Shown here piece by piece: positions 11,051 through 22,206 of a stretch of DNA of 64,000 nucleotides. Source of the DNA: Vombatus ursinus (Eukaryota; Chordata; Mammalia; Diprotodontia; Vombatidae); NCBI RefSeq assembly GCF_900497805.2, contig NW_020954615.1:10209488-10273487 (forward strand). The letters are read 5' to 3'. The notes below the pieces were generated by a model, which did no database searches, was not told where the DNA came from, and saw nothing but the letters and a program-made list of their open reading frames with translations. The position numbers and the translations under genes were made by a program. Each line of letters opens with the position of its first letter. Within the stretch, counting starts at the first letter, position 1.

Positions 11051-11530
11051 AAAAAAAGAATAAGCTGAAAATTTGGAGGGGGGGATTGATGAATTTCTGC
11101 AGTTGGGGTGGAAAAAATTGGTAGAAATGTGAGTTACACAGTTGAATTCATCTTGAAAAATTGTGTTTCTGAAGATCATGAAGTCTAAGATAACAGCTGA
11201 GTGGGAAATGATGAGGTGAATTTCCCATGTGCCCTTCTTAAATAGTGGGAGAACTGTAGGAACTCTCCGATGTTCAACCCCTACTCTCTCCAGTCAGTGA
11301 GAGGGAGGGGCACCAAGTACAGAGGTAAGATTATCAGAGTTGATTTCATTTTGGAGAATGATGAGTTTCTGAAGATCATTAAAGCCATGAAGTTAGCCAG
11401 GTCTAGATATGTAGAAATGATAGCATGGAATTTTATTATGGCTTTTAGATACTTTTGTCCTACTTGGATGTTCTTTCTTCATTATGTTAAAAATGTTTGA
11501 TGTCACTGATCTGTTGTATCATATTTAGAG
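11051..11530. other. unassigned sequence with a degenerate ~195-bp spaced duplication
   Basis: A block around 11142-11190 (GTGTTTCTGAAGATCATGAAG) resembles one around 11338-11388 (GAGTTTCTGAAGATCATTAA) with similar flanks. The source family was not recognised. Confidence 0.35.
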
Positions 11531-12205
11531 TGTAGCCACTAAGTATGTTACAGATTCTTACAGCCACAGGAGAGAGTTGGGTGAAGGTGGACACCAAAGG
11601 TGGATAAGCAGCCCTGAAAAGCATTCAGTAAGCCCTCACAGCAGAGATTCTAGTCTTCTCTGAATACCTCATACACTCTCATAAACCATCTAGACACATG
11701 GGCTAAATCGGGTTGAGAGTTACCTACAGTCTTCAAACCTATCTGTGAGTTAGAAGATTTTTTTTTTGGTGAGGTAATTAGAGTTAAGTGACTTACCCAA
11801 GGTCATACAGCTAGTAAGTGTCAAGTATCTGAGGCTGGATTTGAACTGAGGTCCTCCTGACCTGTGCCACCTAGATGCCCCAAGTTAGAAGATTTCTACC
11901 CCAAGCATATGAAGAATATACAGTTGAGAACCATTTGTTCTGCTGGCCATTAAGGCAACTGAAGCAGGTGCTGTGGACCATTTAAAATTGGGTCACACTT
12001 TGAAGACATCAAGGTCATTCACTGTTATTTTTGCTTTTGTCCTGACACTGGACCTTGATGATTCTGGAAGAGAGAGGGAGGTTGATGACATTGTACAACT
12101 TTCTTCACTTAAATCTAATTCACACACAAATCAAGACATTACCTGTCATTTCATTAATCCTCTTCCAAACTGATGGAACAGTAACAACAACAACAACAAC
12201 ATATT
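11531..12205 (+). repeat. RTE-tailed SINE (RTESINE-like), interrupted
   Basis: Carries AAAAGCATTCAGTAAGCCCTC, then after the inserted SINE the block CTTCACTTAAATCTAATTCA and a decayed copy of the shared RTE 3' tail, ending in an (AAC)n tail at 12183-12201. Same element type as the - strand copies at 33.7 and 49.1 kb. Confidence 0.8.
11761..11882 (-). repeat. WSINE1-type SINE nested in RTE-tailed SINE
   Basis: Poly(T), GAGTTAAGTGACTTACCCAAGG and terminal GTGCCACCTAGATGCCCC. Perfect 13-bp duplication AGTTAGAAGATTT at 11748-11760 and 11883-11895. A short internal segment of the usual consensus is absent before CCTGTGCCACC. Confidence 0.95.
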
Positions 12206-12365
12206 TAGAATTCTTCTTGCAGATGTCCTCTGTATTGCCTGTCTTACAGAGTTTGACTTGATCTTGTCCCTCAACTGGATTTTTTCTTTTATTAGGTATA
12301 TAATTGAATGTATAATTACTTTTTTTCTTTTATATTTTCTGGTTTCCCAATGAATCAAATCTTTC

Positions 12366-12580
12366 TATAATAGTTAGCATTTATACAGTGTTTTTAAGAA
12401 TTCCAAAGTGTTTAATAAACATTATATCATTTTATATTCACAACAATGTGGGAAATAAATGCTATTTTTATTCCCTTATTACAGATGAAGAAATCGAGTA
12501 AGACAGAGGTTAAATGATGCATCCAGAGTCTCACAGCTGCTGAGCATCTGGGGCAGGATTTGAACTCAGATCTTCCATTT
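12366..12580 (-). repeat. THER1/MIR-type SINE
   Basis: AGCATTTATACAGTG start, TTCACAACAATGTGGG, ACAGATGAAGAAATCGAG and AGGATTTGAACTCAGATCTTCC, the usual reversed order for a long MIR-like SINE. Confidence 0.8.
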
Positions 12581-13789
12581 CATTTTTATTTTCTCCTCCA
12601 TGTCTATTAGATGGCTGTGTATTTCTGCTGTCATTTTTACTTTTTCTTATATTTTATTTTTGTTATTTCATCATCTTTGAACTCTCATTTGACTATGTAC
12701 CTATTGAAAATTTCACTTTGTGGACATCATGTTAGTAATTTCCCAACTCCCTTCCAATCTTCATTTATTTTTAATCGAAACAATGTTTTGTTTTCCCATT
12801 CACATATTTATAGGATGATACATTTGAATTTATACTTTGGCACACTCTGCATTGATTATTTGTATGAAATTTTGAGAGAATTTTATCCTGCTTGTCCTTA
12901 ATCCTTTGGAATTTTTATTACACTATAGTTATAGGTACAGGTGAAGTGGTAGTATTTGTTACTATTTCACTGCTCTCACATGAGAGTAGTAGATAAAGAA
13001 CAGGTTACCCCAACATAACTCAGGATAAAGCTCAAGAGTTTCCTTTGTTTCATGGAGCAGATAGAAGAAGTTATCAAAGTTTGGGAATAGGAGTATAGAA
13101 TGGTTACTGGAGATAGGCTTGGTGGGTGTAGGGAGGGAAGGAGTAAGGAATCAGTTTAGTAGTTGTAGAGGAATAAAGCTATCTCTGCCCTAGCATTCTG
13201 GCAGTTGTGAGATAGTCTGGATAGTTGGGAAATGGTTGAGGAGGCTTAGACCAGATTGGGGAGTGGGGTATACCCTTCAGGGTTAGGTAACATTCCTGAG
13301 ACACCTGAGGCCTGAGACCTTGGCCAGCATTGCCACAATCAAAGGGGAATCCAAGTTGGCAAGGTAGATATTTGCCTCTTCCTAGATCAGGAAGCTGGGG
13401 GAAAGAAAGTCTTCTCATTTTCTTATTTTCTTGAGTGTACATGATGAAAGAAATTCACGTTGATTTTCTGTGCATAGGGAGTAGGGATAAGGTTCTGGGG
13501 AAAACTATACCTTTTTGTTTGTTGAATGAGGAATGGACAGGGCTAGGCAGCATCCCTGGTCAATGGTAAGTCACACTAAGGAACAAATACACTATTCATT
13601 CCCTAGAAAAAGGGCTGTTTGAAGGCAGGCAGAAGTGGATTGAGGATGAGCAATAGAGTTATCTATTGATTTGGGGGGAGAAGGAAATGTGACCAGGAAT
13701 TCTGAGAAACTAGTTCATGTGCAGACAGAGGAGAAGAACAAGGTATGCTCTTTGACTCACCTGGGTTGTGACATCTGAAAGCTTGAGGT
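12581..13789. other. unassigned sequence
   Basis: About 1.2 kb without a recognised repeat. 12590-12900 is T-rich and could be a decayed LINE. 13000-13600 is more GC-balanced. The open frames here (up to about 96 codons) show no recognised domain. Confidence 0.4.
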
Positions 13790-13912
13790 GTTTTCTGAGA
13801 TAGAAAGTTAAATAATTTATCCAAGGTCCCATGAACAGTAACCATCTGAGGTGGGATTTGAATTCATATCCTGTGAATCCAGAGCCTAGGTCATTCCACT
13901 GCACTACTCTGC
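13790..13912 (-). repeat. MIR SINE fragment
   Basis: Diverged MIR core: AAGTTAAATAATTTATCC, TGAGGTGGGATTTGAATTC and CATTCCACTGCACTACTCTG. Confidence 0.65.
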
Positions 13913-13984
13913 CTGATCAAGAGAGAATTCCTGTTCAGGTTTAGATTAGATTGGATGAATATTGATGATCACCACATCATTCAA

Positions 13985-14315
13985 TCATAGATTTAGAGCC
14001 GGATGGCATTGAGATCATCTAGCTCAACTCTGACATCTCTTCCAACTCTTGGATTTCATGATTCTGTAAAGTAATGGCAAATACTTGCCATAGATACAAT
14101 AGCACGCAAACAACATGGTGGAAAAGGATAGATACTGGATTTGGAGGCAGAGGGAGAGCCTACATGCAAAACAAATTTTGTCACTTACTGTGTGACCTTG
14201 GGAAAGCCACCTTCCCTTAATAGGACTCAATGACCCCAAATGTAAAATATGAATGTTGGGTTAGGTGACATCAAGGTCCCTTATATAACTATGATTTTGT
14301 GATCCTATTATCATC
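13985..14315 (+). repeat. MIR-family SINE remnants
   Basis: 13985-14060 resembles the CATAGATTTAGAGC type of MIR-related tail. 14105-14315 is a + strand MIR: ATACTGGATTTGGAGGCAG, CTTACTGTGTGACCTTGGG, then AGGTCCCTTATATAACTATG. Confidence 0.65.
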
Positions 14316-14815
14316 ATTTTGATATTTCAAACATTTAAAGTCGTCTTATGTCAAACATCCCTAGGAATAGATCCAAAAGGGGATCAGAACCCCTCAAATC
14401 CTTGGATTAAACAATAGACAATTATCCTACAACACTCACAACCTCAGCAGCTCAAGAGATTAGATTGCCTAGCCTTGCACTTTGTCATTGGAAAGTTTGG
14501 GTAAATGTTTCTGAGGCTGCTGATGCTGAAAATAAAGTGGGTTGGGAGTAGTGAAAATTCTCTGCAAAGCTAATTGTAAATTGCAGGCGTGAATCAGCAA
14601 TCACCTTTGTTTTCCTATCCCAGTAACTTATGAAATGCTGAGATACATTTGCAGGAAGAGGGGGTAAAAAGCCAAGGTACACCAAGGAAAGTAAAATGTA
14701 AGATGAGCTCACAAATGTTAGGTCAAATCATGGATGGGGCACCAAGCTGTCTAGACTAAGAATGTAGGAGCTTTAATACAGTGTGTAGTTGACAATGACA
14801 AAGATTAACTTAACA
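14316..14815. other. unassigned sequence
   Basis: No recognised repeat or coding pattern. Confidence 0.4.
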
Positions 14816-14972
14816 TTGTCTTGTGTGTGTGTATATGTATGTGAATGTGTTGATGTATATATGTATATGTGTGTATGTGCATATATGTATGGATATGTAT
14901 ATACACATAATCTATATCTACATACATTCAAGTACATACATACAAATGTATGTATATGTATGTATATATTTT
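14816..14972. repeat. TG/TA compound microsatellite
   Basis: GTGTGTGTATATGTATGTG followed by TATA/CATACA runs. It abuts the SINE at 14976. Confidence 0.85.
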
Positions 14973-14975
14973 TCA

Positions 14976-15232
14976 GGGCAGCTAAGTGTCACAGTGGATA
15001 AAGTATCAGGCCTGGAGTCAGAAAGACTCATCTATCTGTGTTCAAATCAGGCCTCAGACACTAGCTGTGTGACATTGGGCAAATCATTTAACACTGTTTG
15101 CCTCAATTTTTTCATTTTTGAAATGAGCTGGAGAAGAAAATGGCAAACCACTCCAGGATCTTTGCCAAGCAATCTCCAAATGGGGTCACCAAGAATCAGA
15201 CAAGGCCGGAAAATGACTCAACAAGAACAACA
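14976..15232 (+). repeat. MAR1-type SINE, full length
   Basis: GGGCAGCTAAGTGTCACAGTGG start, GTGTTCAAATCAGGCC, AAAATGGCAAACCACTCCAGG and the terminal AACAAGAACAAC. Confidence 0.93.
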
Positions 15233-15548
15233 TACACTTATTCATACATGTGTATGTATGTGTATGTGTAAATAAGTAACTATATGTAGACTGTGTGTAT
15301 ACACACGAGCATGCACATTTATATATGCGTTGTACATTTGTAAGTATATATGTATATGCATATCACTTAACACTATCATATATAATATAAAGTTTAACTT
15401 ATCGCTGGTAGATGAGGCAATTACTTATATATATGCACATAGAGACAAATATATACACACACCTACACATATGCAATATGCATACATATAGTACACATAT
15501 ACAATGTGGGCATGTAATCTGTGTATGTATATACACATGCATGCATAC
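15233..15548. repeat. TATG/TACA-rich low-complexity tract
   Basis: Imperfect ATGTATGTG and ATACATATA repeats between two SINEs of opposite orientation. Confidence 0.7.
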
Positions 15549-15811
15549 ATGTTGTTAAGTCATTAGTCATATCTGACTTTATGTGACCCCATGGACATTG
15601 ATCATTGGGTTTTCTTAGCAAAGATACTAGAGTGGTTTGCCATTTCCTTCCTCAGTGTGTTCTCTTTTCACAGATGAGAAACTGAAACAGATAGGAGTCA
15701 GTTGACTTGCCCAGGGTGACATAGCTAGTAAGAATCTGAGACAGGATTTGAACTTGGATCTTCCTGAATCCAGGCCCAGCACTCTTTCCACCACACCACC
15801 TAGCTGCCTAC
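15549..15811 (-). repeat. MAR1-type SINE, full length, inverted partner
   Basis: Mirror orientation to the copy at 14976-15232: GTTGTTAAGTCATTAGTCA start, GTGGTTTGCCATTTCCTTCC and terminal CACACCACCTAGCTGCC. Confidence 0.93.
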
Positions 15812-15895
15812 ACACACATAAATGCGTATGCATGTATCACACACACACACACACACATGCATATATATATATATATTATATATATATGCAGTTAT
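15812..15895. repeat. (AC)n plus (AT)n microsatellite
   Basis: ACACACACAC at 15839-15857 then a TATATA palindromic run at 15863-15889. Confidence 0.9.
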
Positions 15896-16324
15896 GTCTT
15901 ATATATCTCTTCATATATGACTTTTATTTTAACATCACATTTCATTCAGGAGGAAGTGAAATTCTGTAAGTAATATATCTTTATTTTCAGATTTACAGAT
16001 ATAGAGAATCTCTGAGCTGAATGGGAACTTAGAAGACACATATTTCTACTCATTCATGTACCAGAACCATGCACCCCTTTATAGTATACTGTACATTCAG
16101 CCTTAACTTTAAACTTCAGATGAGTAGAAAATCACTATCATTAATTAATGTGTGCGTGTGTGTGTGTGTGTGTGTATCAATGCATATACATTTGTTCAGT
16201 GTTTACTATTTGCCAAGAACTGTGTTAAGAGGTATGGGACAAAGAATTTTTTTTTTAAGAAAGCAAAATGAAAGAAAAGAGTCAATAAAATGTTTATATT
16301 TAAAGTACCTTCTCCTAAAGCATA
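15896..16324. other. unassigned sequence with (TG)n at 16150-16178
   Basis: Apart from a perfect (GT)n of about 12 units nothing is recognised. Confidence 0.45.
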
Positions 16325-16520
16325 TCATACAACTTTTTCCACTTTTGGACACTTCCTATCATTAGGAAGTTTTCATCCACGCCCCCCCCCTTTTATCAGG
16401 CCTAAATTTACCTCTTTGAAACATCTTCCAATTACTCTTAGTCCTTCTTTCCTGTGACAAGCAGAAATGGTCTCTATTTCATCTTCCATGTGAAAGACAA
16501 ACTCAAGAAAACCCATATCT
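16325..16520 (-). repeat. CR1/L3-type LINE 3' fragment
   Basis: CTATCATTAGGAAGTTTTCATCC, GGCCTAAATTTACCTCTTTG and CTTCCAATTACTCTTAGTCC follow the reversed order of the amniote CR1/L3 3' region (TTAGGAAGTTTTTCCTTACA, GCCTAAATTTGCCTCTTTG). Confidence 0.65.
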
Positions 16521-16804
16521 ACTCTGTCATTTATTTTTTGGACCCTCGATCACAAGGATCTTATTCACCTATCACCTTTATTCTGATTTCTTCCACAGTT
16601 CAGTATCAGGTACTAGTCTCTCCAGAGACCCAGTTCTAAGTAATACAATGTGTTTTGCACATTTCCAGAAACATGGCTTTTGGGCATTATCTCTCATGGC
16701 TCTCTCTCCACACAGGCTGCTTTTCCCCCACATCTCCAAGGACAATGACTCCACCATGAGGTTAACTGAATGACTAGTGTCCTTGCATAGAAATGACTCT
16801 GCAT
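16521..16804. other. unassigned sequence
   Basis: Possible continuation of the CR1/L3 fragment, too diverged to claim. Confidence 0.3.
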
Positions 16805-17095
16805 CTTTCTTGTCCAAAGACACACAGGCAGTAAGTATTAAAATGGGGAATTGAACATGGATATTCTAATTCTAGATTCACATGCTTTCCTTTGAACCAA
16901 GTTTGTACAAAGGAGAAGAAAACTTAGCCACAAATTTCCATTATGTGGGATCTCAGGATAATAGATTTAGAATTAGAAGGGACCTTCATGGTGATTTACT
17001 ATAGCATCTTCACTTTACAGTTGAAGAAACCAAGTCATAGGCAGGCATAATGACTTGCTAGGGTTCACATTAGAAGTAACAGGCAAACTCAGATC
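16805..17095 (-). repeat. two MIR-type fragments
   Basis: 16805-16900 (CACACAGGCAGTAAGTATT) and 16968-17095 (ATAGATTTAGAATTAGAAGG, ACTTTACAGTTGAAGAAACC, TGACTTGCTAGGG) are both reversed MIR-like cores. Confidence 0.55.
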
Positions 17096-17245
17096 CACTG
17101 ACTCATTTTCTTTTATTTTCCCTAAATTGCTCTTCTGCCACCCTAAGGTTTTCCTAGGAGAATGGAGATTTGGTTTGTTTGGATTTTGCCCAAATGAAGG
17201 TTTTACTGTAGGGATCTGCGGCCTCCTCCTATACCAAAGATTGAA

Positions 17246-17425
17246 GAAGTCATGTGGTATAGTAGGAAGTATATTGAACTTGGCATTTCAAGTTTGGTCT
17301 TGGATCTGGTGACTTTTAGCTCTGTCAAATTAAGCAAGTCATTGCACTCGATGGTACAGTGGTTCTCTCTTGCTCTCTCTGTAAAATGCCAATAACACCT
17401 ATACTACCTCCCTCGCAGGATCTTA
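17246..17425 (+). repeat. MIR SINE fragment
   Basis: GTGGTATAGTAGGAAGTAT, TTAAGCAAGTCATTGCACTC, CTGTAAAATGCCAATAACACC in MIR order. Confidence 0.6.
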
Positions 17426-17439
17426 GTGGCAAAGTCTTT

Positions 17440-17545
17440 TATTTTCCTCCCTCCTTCCTTCCTTCATTTTATCCTTTCTCCTTTTTTTCTTCCTTCATTT
17501 TTCCTTCTTTTCTTCCCATCCTTCCTTCTTTCCCTCCTCCCTTCC
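17440..17545. repeat. CTTCC-rich polypyrimidine tract
   Basis: Imperfect (CTTC)n/(CTTT)n tract. The open frames over it are low-complexity artefacts. Confidence 0.8.
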
Positions 17546-17560
17546 CTGTTTTCTTTACTT

Positions 17561-19255
17561 CGAGCCTATCCTCCACTGTGCTATCAAAGATAACTTCCTT
17601 TAGTCTAGGACTGATTATATCACTGCCTCCTCCCCACTCAAAAAACTCCAATGGCTCCCTATTACTTCAAAGACAACCATGAATCATCTCTTACTCTCTA
17701 TATACTTGCCTGCCCTACCTTTCTGATCTTCTTTTATTTTACTATCTTCTATATACTCTGTAATATGGCCTCATTGTTTACACAAACCCACATCCACACA
17801 TCCACACACACATACACATGACTCTCTCTTGAGTCTATGTATTTTTAATGACTTTCTTCCTCTATGACTATTCCTTCTCAACTGTGTCCTCCTGGCTCTC
17901 TTCAAGTCCCATCTAAAATTTATTAATTAATTTCTTTAATTTAGTTTTCAACATTCCCTTTTATAAGAATTTGAAGTCTAAATCCCTCCCACTTTACCCT
18001 TTCCAAAATGGCATGCAATCTGACATAGGCTATACATGTATGATCATATTAAACATATTTAATCAATAGTCATCCTGTGAAAGAAGAATCAGAACAAGAG
18101 GGAAAAAACAGGAGAAAGAAAAAAAAACAACAAAAACAACAAAAGACAGAGAAAATAGTATGCTTCAATCTGTATTCAGACTCCATAGTTCTTTCTCTAG
18201 ACGTGGATAACATTTTCCATCATGAGTTTTTTGGAGTTGTCTAATATCATTGCATTGCTCAAAAGAGCTAAGTCTAACAAAATTAGTCATTGCGCAATAT
18301 TGCTGTTACTTTGTATAGTGTTCTCCTGGTTCTGCTCGCTTCACTCAAAATCAGTTCATGCAAATCTTCAGGTTTTTCTGAAGTCAGTCTGTTCACCATT
18401 TCTTAAGGAAGAATAGTATTACATTACATTCATAAATCACAACTTGTTCAGCCATTCCCCAGTTGATGGGTATCTCCTCAATTTCCATGTCTTTGCCACC
18501 ATGAAAAGAGCCGCTATAAATAATTTTGGGTATGTGGGTCCTTTTCTCTTTCTTATGATTTTTTTTGGAATACGGCCCTAGAAATACTATTACTGAATCA
18601 AAGGTTATGCAGTTTTATAGCCCTTTGGGCATAATTCCAAATTGTTCTCCAGAATGATTGAATCAGTTCACAACTCCACCAACAATACATTAGTGTTCCA
18701 ATTTTCCCAAATCTTCTCCAACATTTATCATTTTCCTGTTTTGTCATTTTAGCCAATCTGATAGGTGTGATATGGTGCCTCAAAGTTGTTTTAATTTACA
18801 TTTCTCTAATCAGTGGTGGTTTAGAGCATTTTTTCATATGACTATAGATAGCTTTAATTTATCCATCTGAAAACTGCCTGTTTATATCCTTTGACCATTT
18901 GTCAATTGGGGAATTAGTAGTATTCTATAGATTTGACACAGTTCTCTATATATTTTAGAAATGAAGTTTCTATCAGATACGCTGGCTGTGAAAATTGTTT
19001 CCCAGCTTTCTGCTTCCCTTCTAATCGTGGTTGCATTGGCTTTATAAAATCCAACTTTCTGCAAGAAGTCTTTCCCAATCTACCTTAATGGTATTGCCTT
19101 ACCTTTAAGATTATTTCCCATTTTGCCTGCATATATATTGTTCCTTTGCAAGGGACCTTACTCCTTCACTGGGAGGTCCTCGAGGGCAGAGAATATTCTG
19201 TGTATATTTTTTTTTTGTATCCTAGTGCTTAGCATAGTAGATGGAATGTGGTAAG
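17561..19255 (+). repeat. L2 LINE 3' part, split by an L1
   Basis: 17561-17920 encodes a decayed L2 ORF2 C-terminus (TGATTATATCACTGCCTCCT, CAATGGCTCCCTATTACTTC, CTCTTCAAGTCCCATCTAAA). 19045-19255 resumes exactly where it stopped (AAAATCCAACTTTCTGCAAG, GAGGGCAGAGAATATT, GTATCCTAGTGCTTAGCATAG). The inner 1.1 kb is a reversed L1 3' end. Confidence 0.9.
17921..19044 (-). repeat. 5'-truncated L1 inserted in L2
   Basis: Minus-strand L1 3' UTR then the ORF2 C-terminus: a 61-codon piece reads CWRRFGKIGTLMYCWWSCEL, equivalent to the human L1 CWRGCGEIGTLLHCWWDCKL block. Upstream comes SDRNFISKIYREL. The flanking TAAAAT on both sides (17914-17919; 19045-19050) is the likely target-site duplication. Confidence 0.92.
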
Positions 19256-19261
19256 TCAGTT

Positions 19262-21195
19262 AGTCAATAATCATTTATTAAGTACCTATTACGTGCCAGA
19301 CATTGTGCCATGCGCTTGGGGTACAAAGTAAATCAAAATATGTTTTTTGCTCTTAGTGAACTTTCAGTCTAATGGGGGGGCAATATACAAGTAATTATGT
19401 AGTTATTGATAATATAAATACAGGAAATATAAGAGATAATCAATAGAAGGAAGGCATTAGAATAAAGGGACGTTAGAGGAGGTTTCTTGTATAAGATGGG
19501 ATTTTAATTAAAACTTGAAGGAAGCCAGGAGGTAGAAATGAGAAAAGAGAAGATTTCAGCTATGGAAATCAGACAATGAAAATGGCTGAAGTTACGAGAT
19601 GACCTATCTTATGTGAGAAACAACAAGGAAGCCATTTTCTCTTGATCATAGAGTACAGGGTGGTGAATAAGATTGGAGAAGACTGAAAAAAGGAGGTCGG
19701 TGCCAGGTTACAAAAAGTGTCAAGAACAAAACTGAGCAATTTATATTTGATCCTGGGGGTCATAGGGAGCCAGCGGAGTTGATTGAACAGGGCAGGAGGT
19801 AACCTGGTGAGACGAGCACTTCTGCAAAGTCAATTGGACTTGAGGCAGAAAGACCAATGAAAACGTTATTGCAATTGTCCACATATGAAGCTTTGAGGGC
19901 AGTATCAGAGAAAAGAGAGTATATAGGTGAGATGTTAAAAGGATAAATTGTATGGGATTTTGCAATAGATTTGATACGTTCGGGGAGGGGGATGAGAGAA
20001 AGTGAGGAGTCAAGTATAAAACATGAGTTTTAAGTTGAGAAGTCTAGGAGGCTGGTGGTTTATGCATCCTGTAAAAGGTGGTATAGAAGTCTTGGTGAGA
20101 AGAGATAATGTGCTCAATTTATGACATGATTTTAAGATGTCTATAGGATATCCATTTCAAGATATCCAAATAAGCAGGTGGAGATGGGAAACCAGAGATA
20201 ATAATTGAGTCCATAGGAGTTCATGAGATTCATAAGCAAATAATTCAGAGGGGTCAGAGGGCCTATGAGATAGCAGGGTAGAGAAGAGGTGATCAAAAGT
20301 GTAAAAGGCACAAGAATGCTGAGGACTGAGAAAAGGTAATTATATCTGGCAATGGGGACATCATTGGCAACTTTGGAGACAGGGGTTTCAGTTAAATGTA
20401 GAAGTCATAAGCCCAGATATAGAGAGTTAAGAAGAGCATGAGAAGAAAGGAAGTGGAAACATGAATTGTATATTATTTTCTCAAGGAGTTTAGTTGCAAA
20501 AATTAAAGTGAGTTGTAAGGTAATAGTTATGTGGAATGGGTGAATCTATTGAGAGAGTTTTTGTTTTGTTTGTTTTAGAATGGGAGGGATATAGGCATAT
20601 TTGTAGGCAGGAGAGAAACAGCCAGTAGACAGGGAAAGATTGAAGATAAGTGAGAGTAAGCATAATAGAGAGAGGATATTCTGGAGAATATGGAGTGAAA
20701 TAAGAACACTTTTGTATAAAGAGATGTTTGCAAAGAGAAGAACTACTTCAGTTGAGTTTGGGGTGAAGGAGATAATGGTGGAAGGGATCTGAGTGATGTA
20801 AGAAGAAGAGGAAAAGAGAAAAGAAAGCTCTTGGTGAATGATCTCAATTTTTTTCAAGGGAATATGTGGTAAAATTCTCAGCTGATGTGGTAGGATGAAA
20901 GGGGGAACTTTGGAAAGTTTGAGGAGGGATGAAATGATTTGGAAGAGATGCTGTGATGAATGATATAATGAATTAATTATGGAGGAGTTAAAGGTATAAA
21001 TTGCTACTGTCAGGTACCAGATGAGAGGCTATAAATTTGTAGCAGACCTAATCATTGTGATAGCACAAGTGGTCAAGAGACTTGGGAGAAAAGGATAGTA
21101 TGGTGATGAACTGGTTCACAAAGAGGTCAAGGGGGGGAAGAGGGGAGTTTTTAGCTAGTGCATGGGTGATGGTCTGATAAAGAACTGAGGGGCAA
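19262..21195 (-). repeat. long L2 LINE copy
   Basis: The 3' tail comes first (TTATTAAGTACCTATTACGTG), followed leftward-coded by the ORF2 C-terminal region (19741-20013 open piece) and the N-terminal RT region (20546-20857 open piece: LSLSTGCFSPAYKYAYIPPI, the block LSTGTFPxxxKxAxVxPLLKK of L2). About 1.9 kb, among the longest L2 copies here. It lies tail to tail with the preceding L2. Confidence 0.85.
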
Positions 21196-22160
21196 TTGGA
21201 TCACAGGTCATCAGAAAAAGATGTCAAAACCATCAATACTCATATAAAAGTTCTCTAAATCACTAATAATTAGAAACAGGCATATTAAAACAACTCTGAA
21301 ATATTGCCTCATAGCTATCAGATGGGCCAACATGACAGAAAAGGAAAATGGTAAATAGTGGAAGGGATATGGAAAAAAAAGTAAGTCCATTAATTTAATG
21401 TTTGTGGAGTTGTGAACAGGTCCAACCATTCTGGAGAAGAATTTGGAATTATACCCAAAGGGTTTTATAACTGTGCATACTCTTTGACCAAGCAATACTG
21501 CTACCAGGTCTATATCCCAAAGAGAGCAAAGGAAATGTAAAAGAACTCATATTATTTATGTACATATATATATATATATACATATATACATTTATATGTG
21601 TGTGTATGTGTGTGTGTCTGTGTGTAATCTATATATGTATGCATATATATATATATATGGCAGGTTGGCAGATCTTTTTGGAAACTAGCTGAAAATAGTT
21701 GAACAAGTTGTGGCATATGATTATGATAGACTATGATTGTGCTATAAGAAAAGACAATAGGAATGGTTTTCAGAAAAACCAGTAAGACTTAGATGAACTG
21801 ATTCAAGGTCATGTGAGTAGAAGAAGGAGAACATGGTACACAGTAAAAACAATATTGGAATGATAACCAACTGTGAAAGACTTAGCTATCTGACAAATGT
21901 AATGATCCACAACAATTTCAAAGGACTCATGATTAAAAATATCATTCACTTCCAGAGAGGGAACTGATGAACTTGAAATATAGATGGAAGTATACTTTTT
22001 TCACTTTATTTTTCTTGTTATTTTCTTTCAATATGGTTAATAAGGAAATATGTTTTATATGATGTTATATGTAAAAAGTGGCATATTACTTGCTGTTCAA
22101 TGGGTGGGGTGGGTTGGAGAGAGAATATGAAACTGAAAAAAAATTTAAAGAGAAAATTAA
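21196..22160 (+). repeat. 5'-truncated L1, 3' end
   Basis: ORF2 C-terminal and 3' UTR sequence: CAGATGGGCCAACATGACAG, GGAGTTGTGAACAGGTCCAA, TGACCAAGCAATACTGCTAC, ACCTCCAGAGA-type block, then an A/G-rich tail. A TA/TG microsatellite lies inside at 21557-21660. Confidence 0.9.
21557..21660. repeat. (TA)n/(TG)n microsatellite inside L1
   Basis: TATATATATA, TGTGTGTATG and TATATATATATA runs interrupt the L1 at the equivalent of TATATGTACAAAA in other copies, where a seed TATATGTAC exists. Confidence 0.9.
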
Positions 22161-22206
22161 AAAGAAGAGAGAGAAAATAATAGATAAAGGGCAAAGAGAG
22201 AAATAA

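Noticed and set aside
14823-15275. 150-codon open frame rich in Tyr, Val, Cys, Ile and Met
   Set aside because: It spans a TG/TA microsatellite and a MAR1-type SINE; no independent coding evidence.
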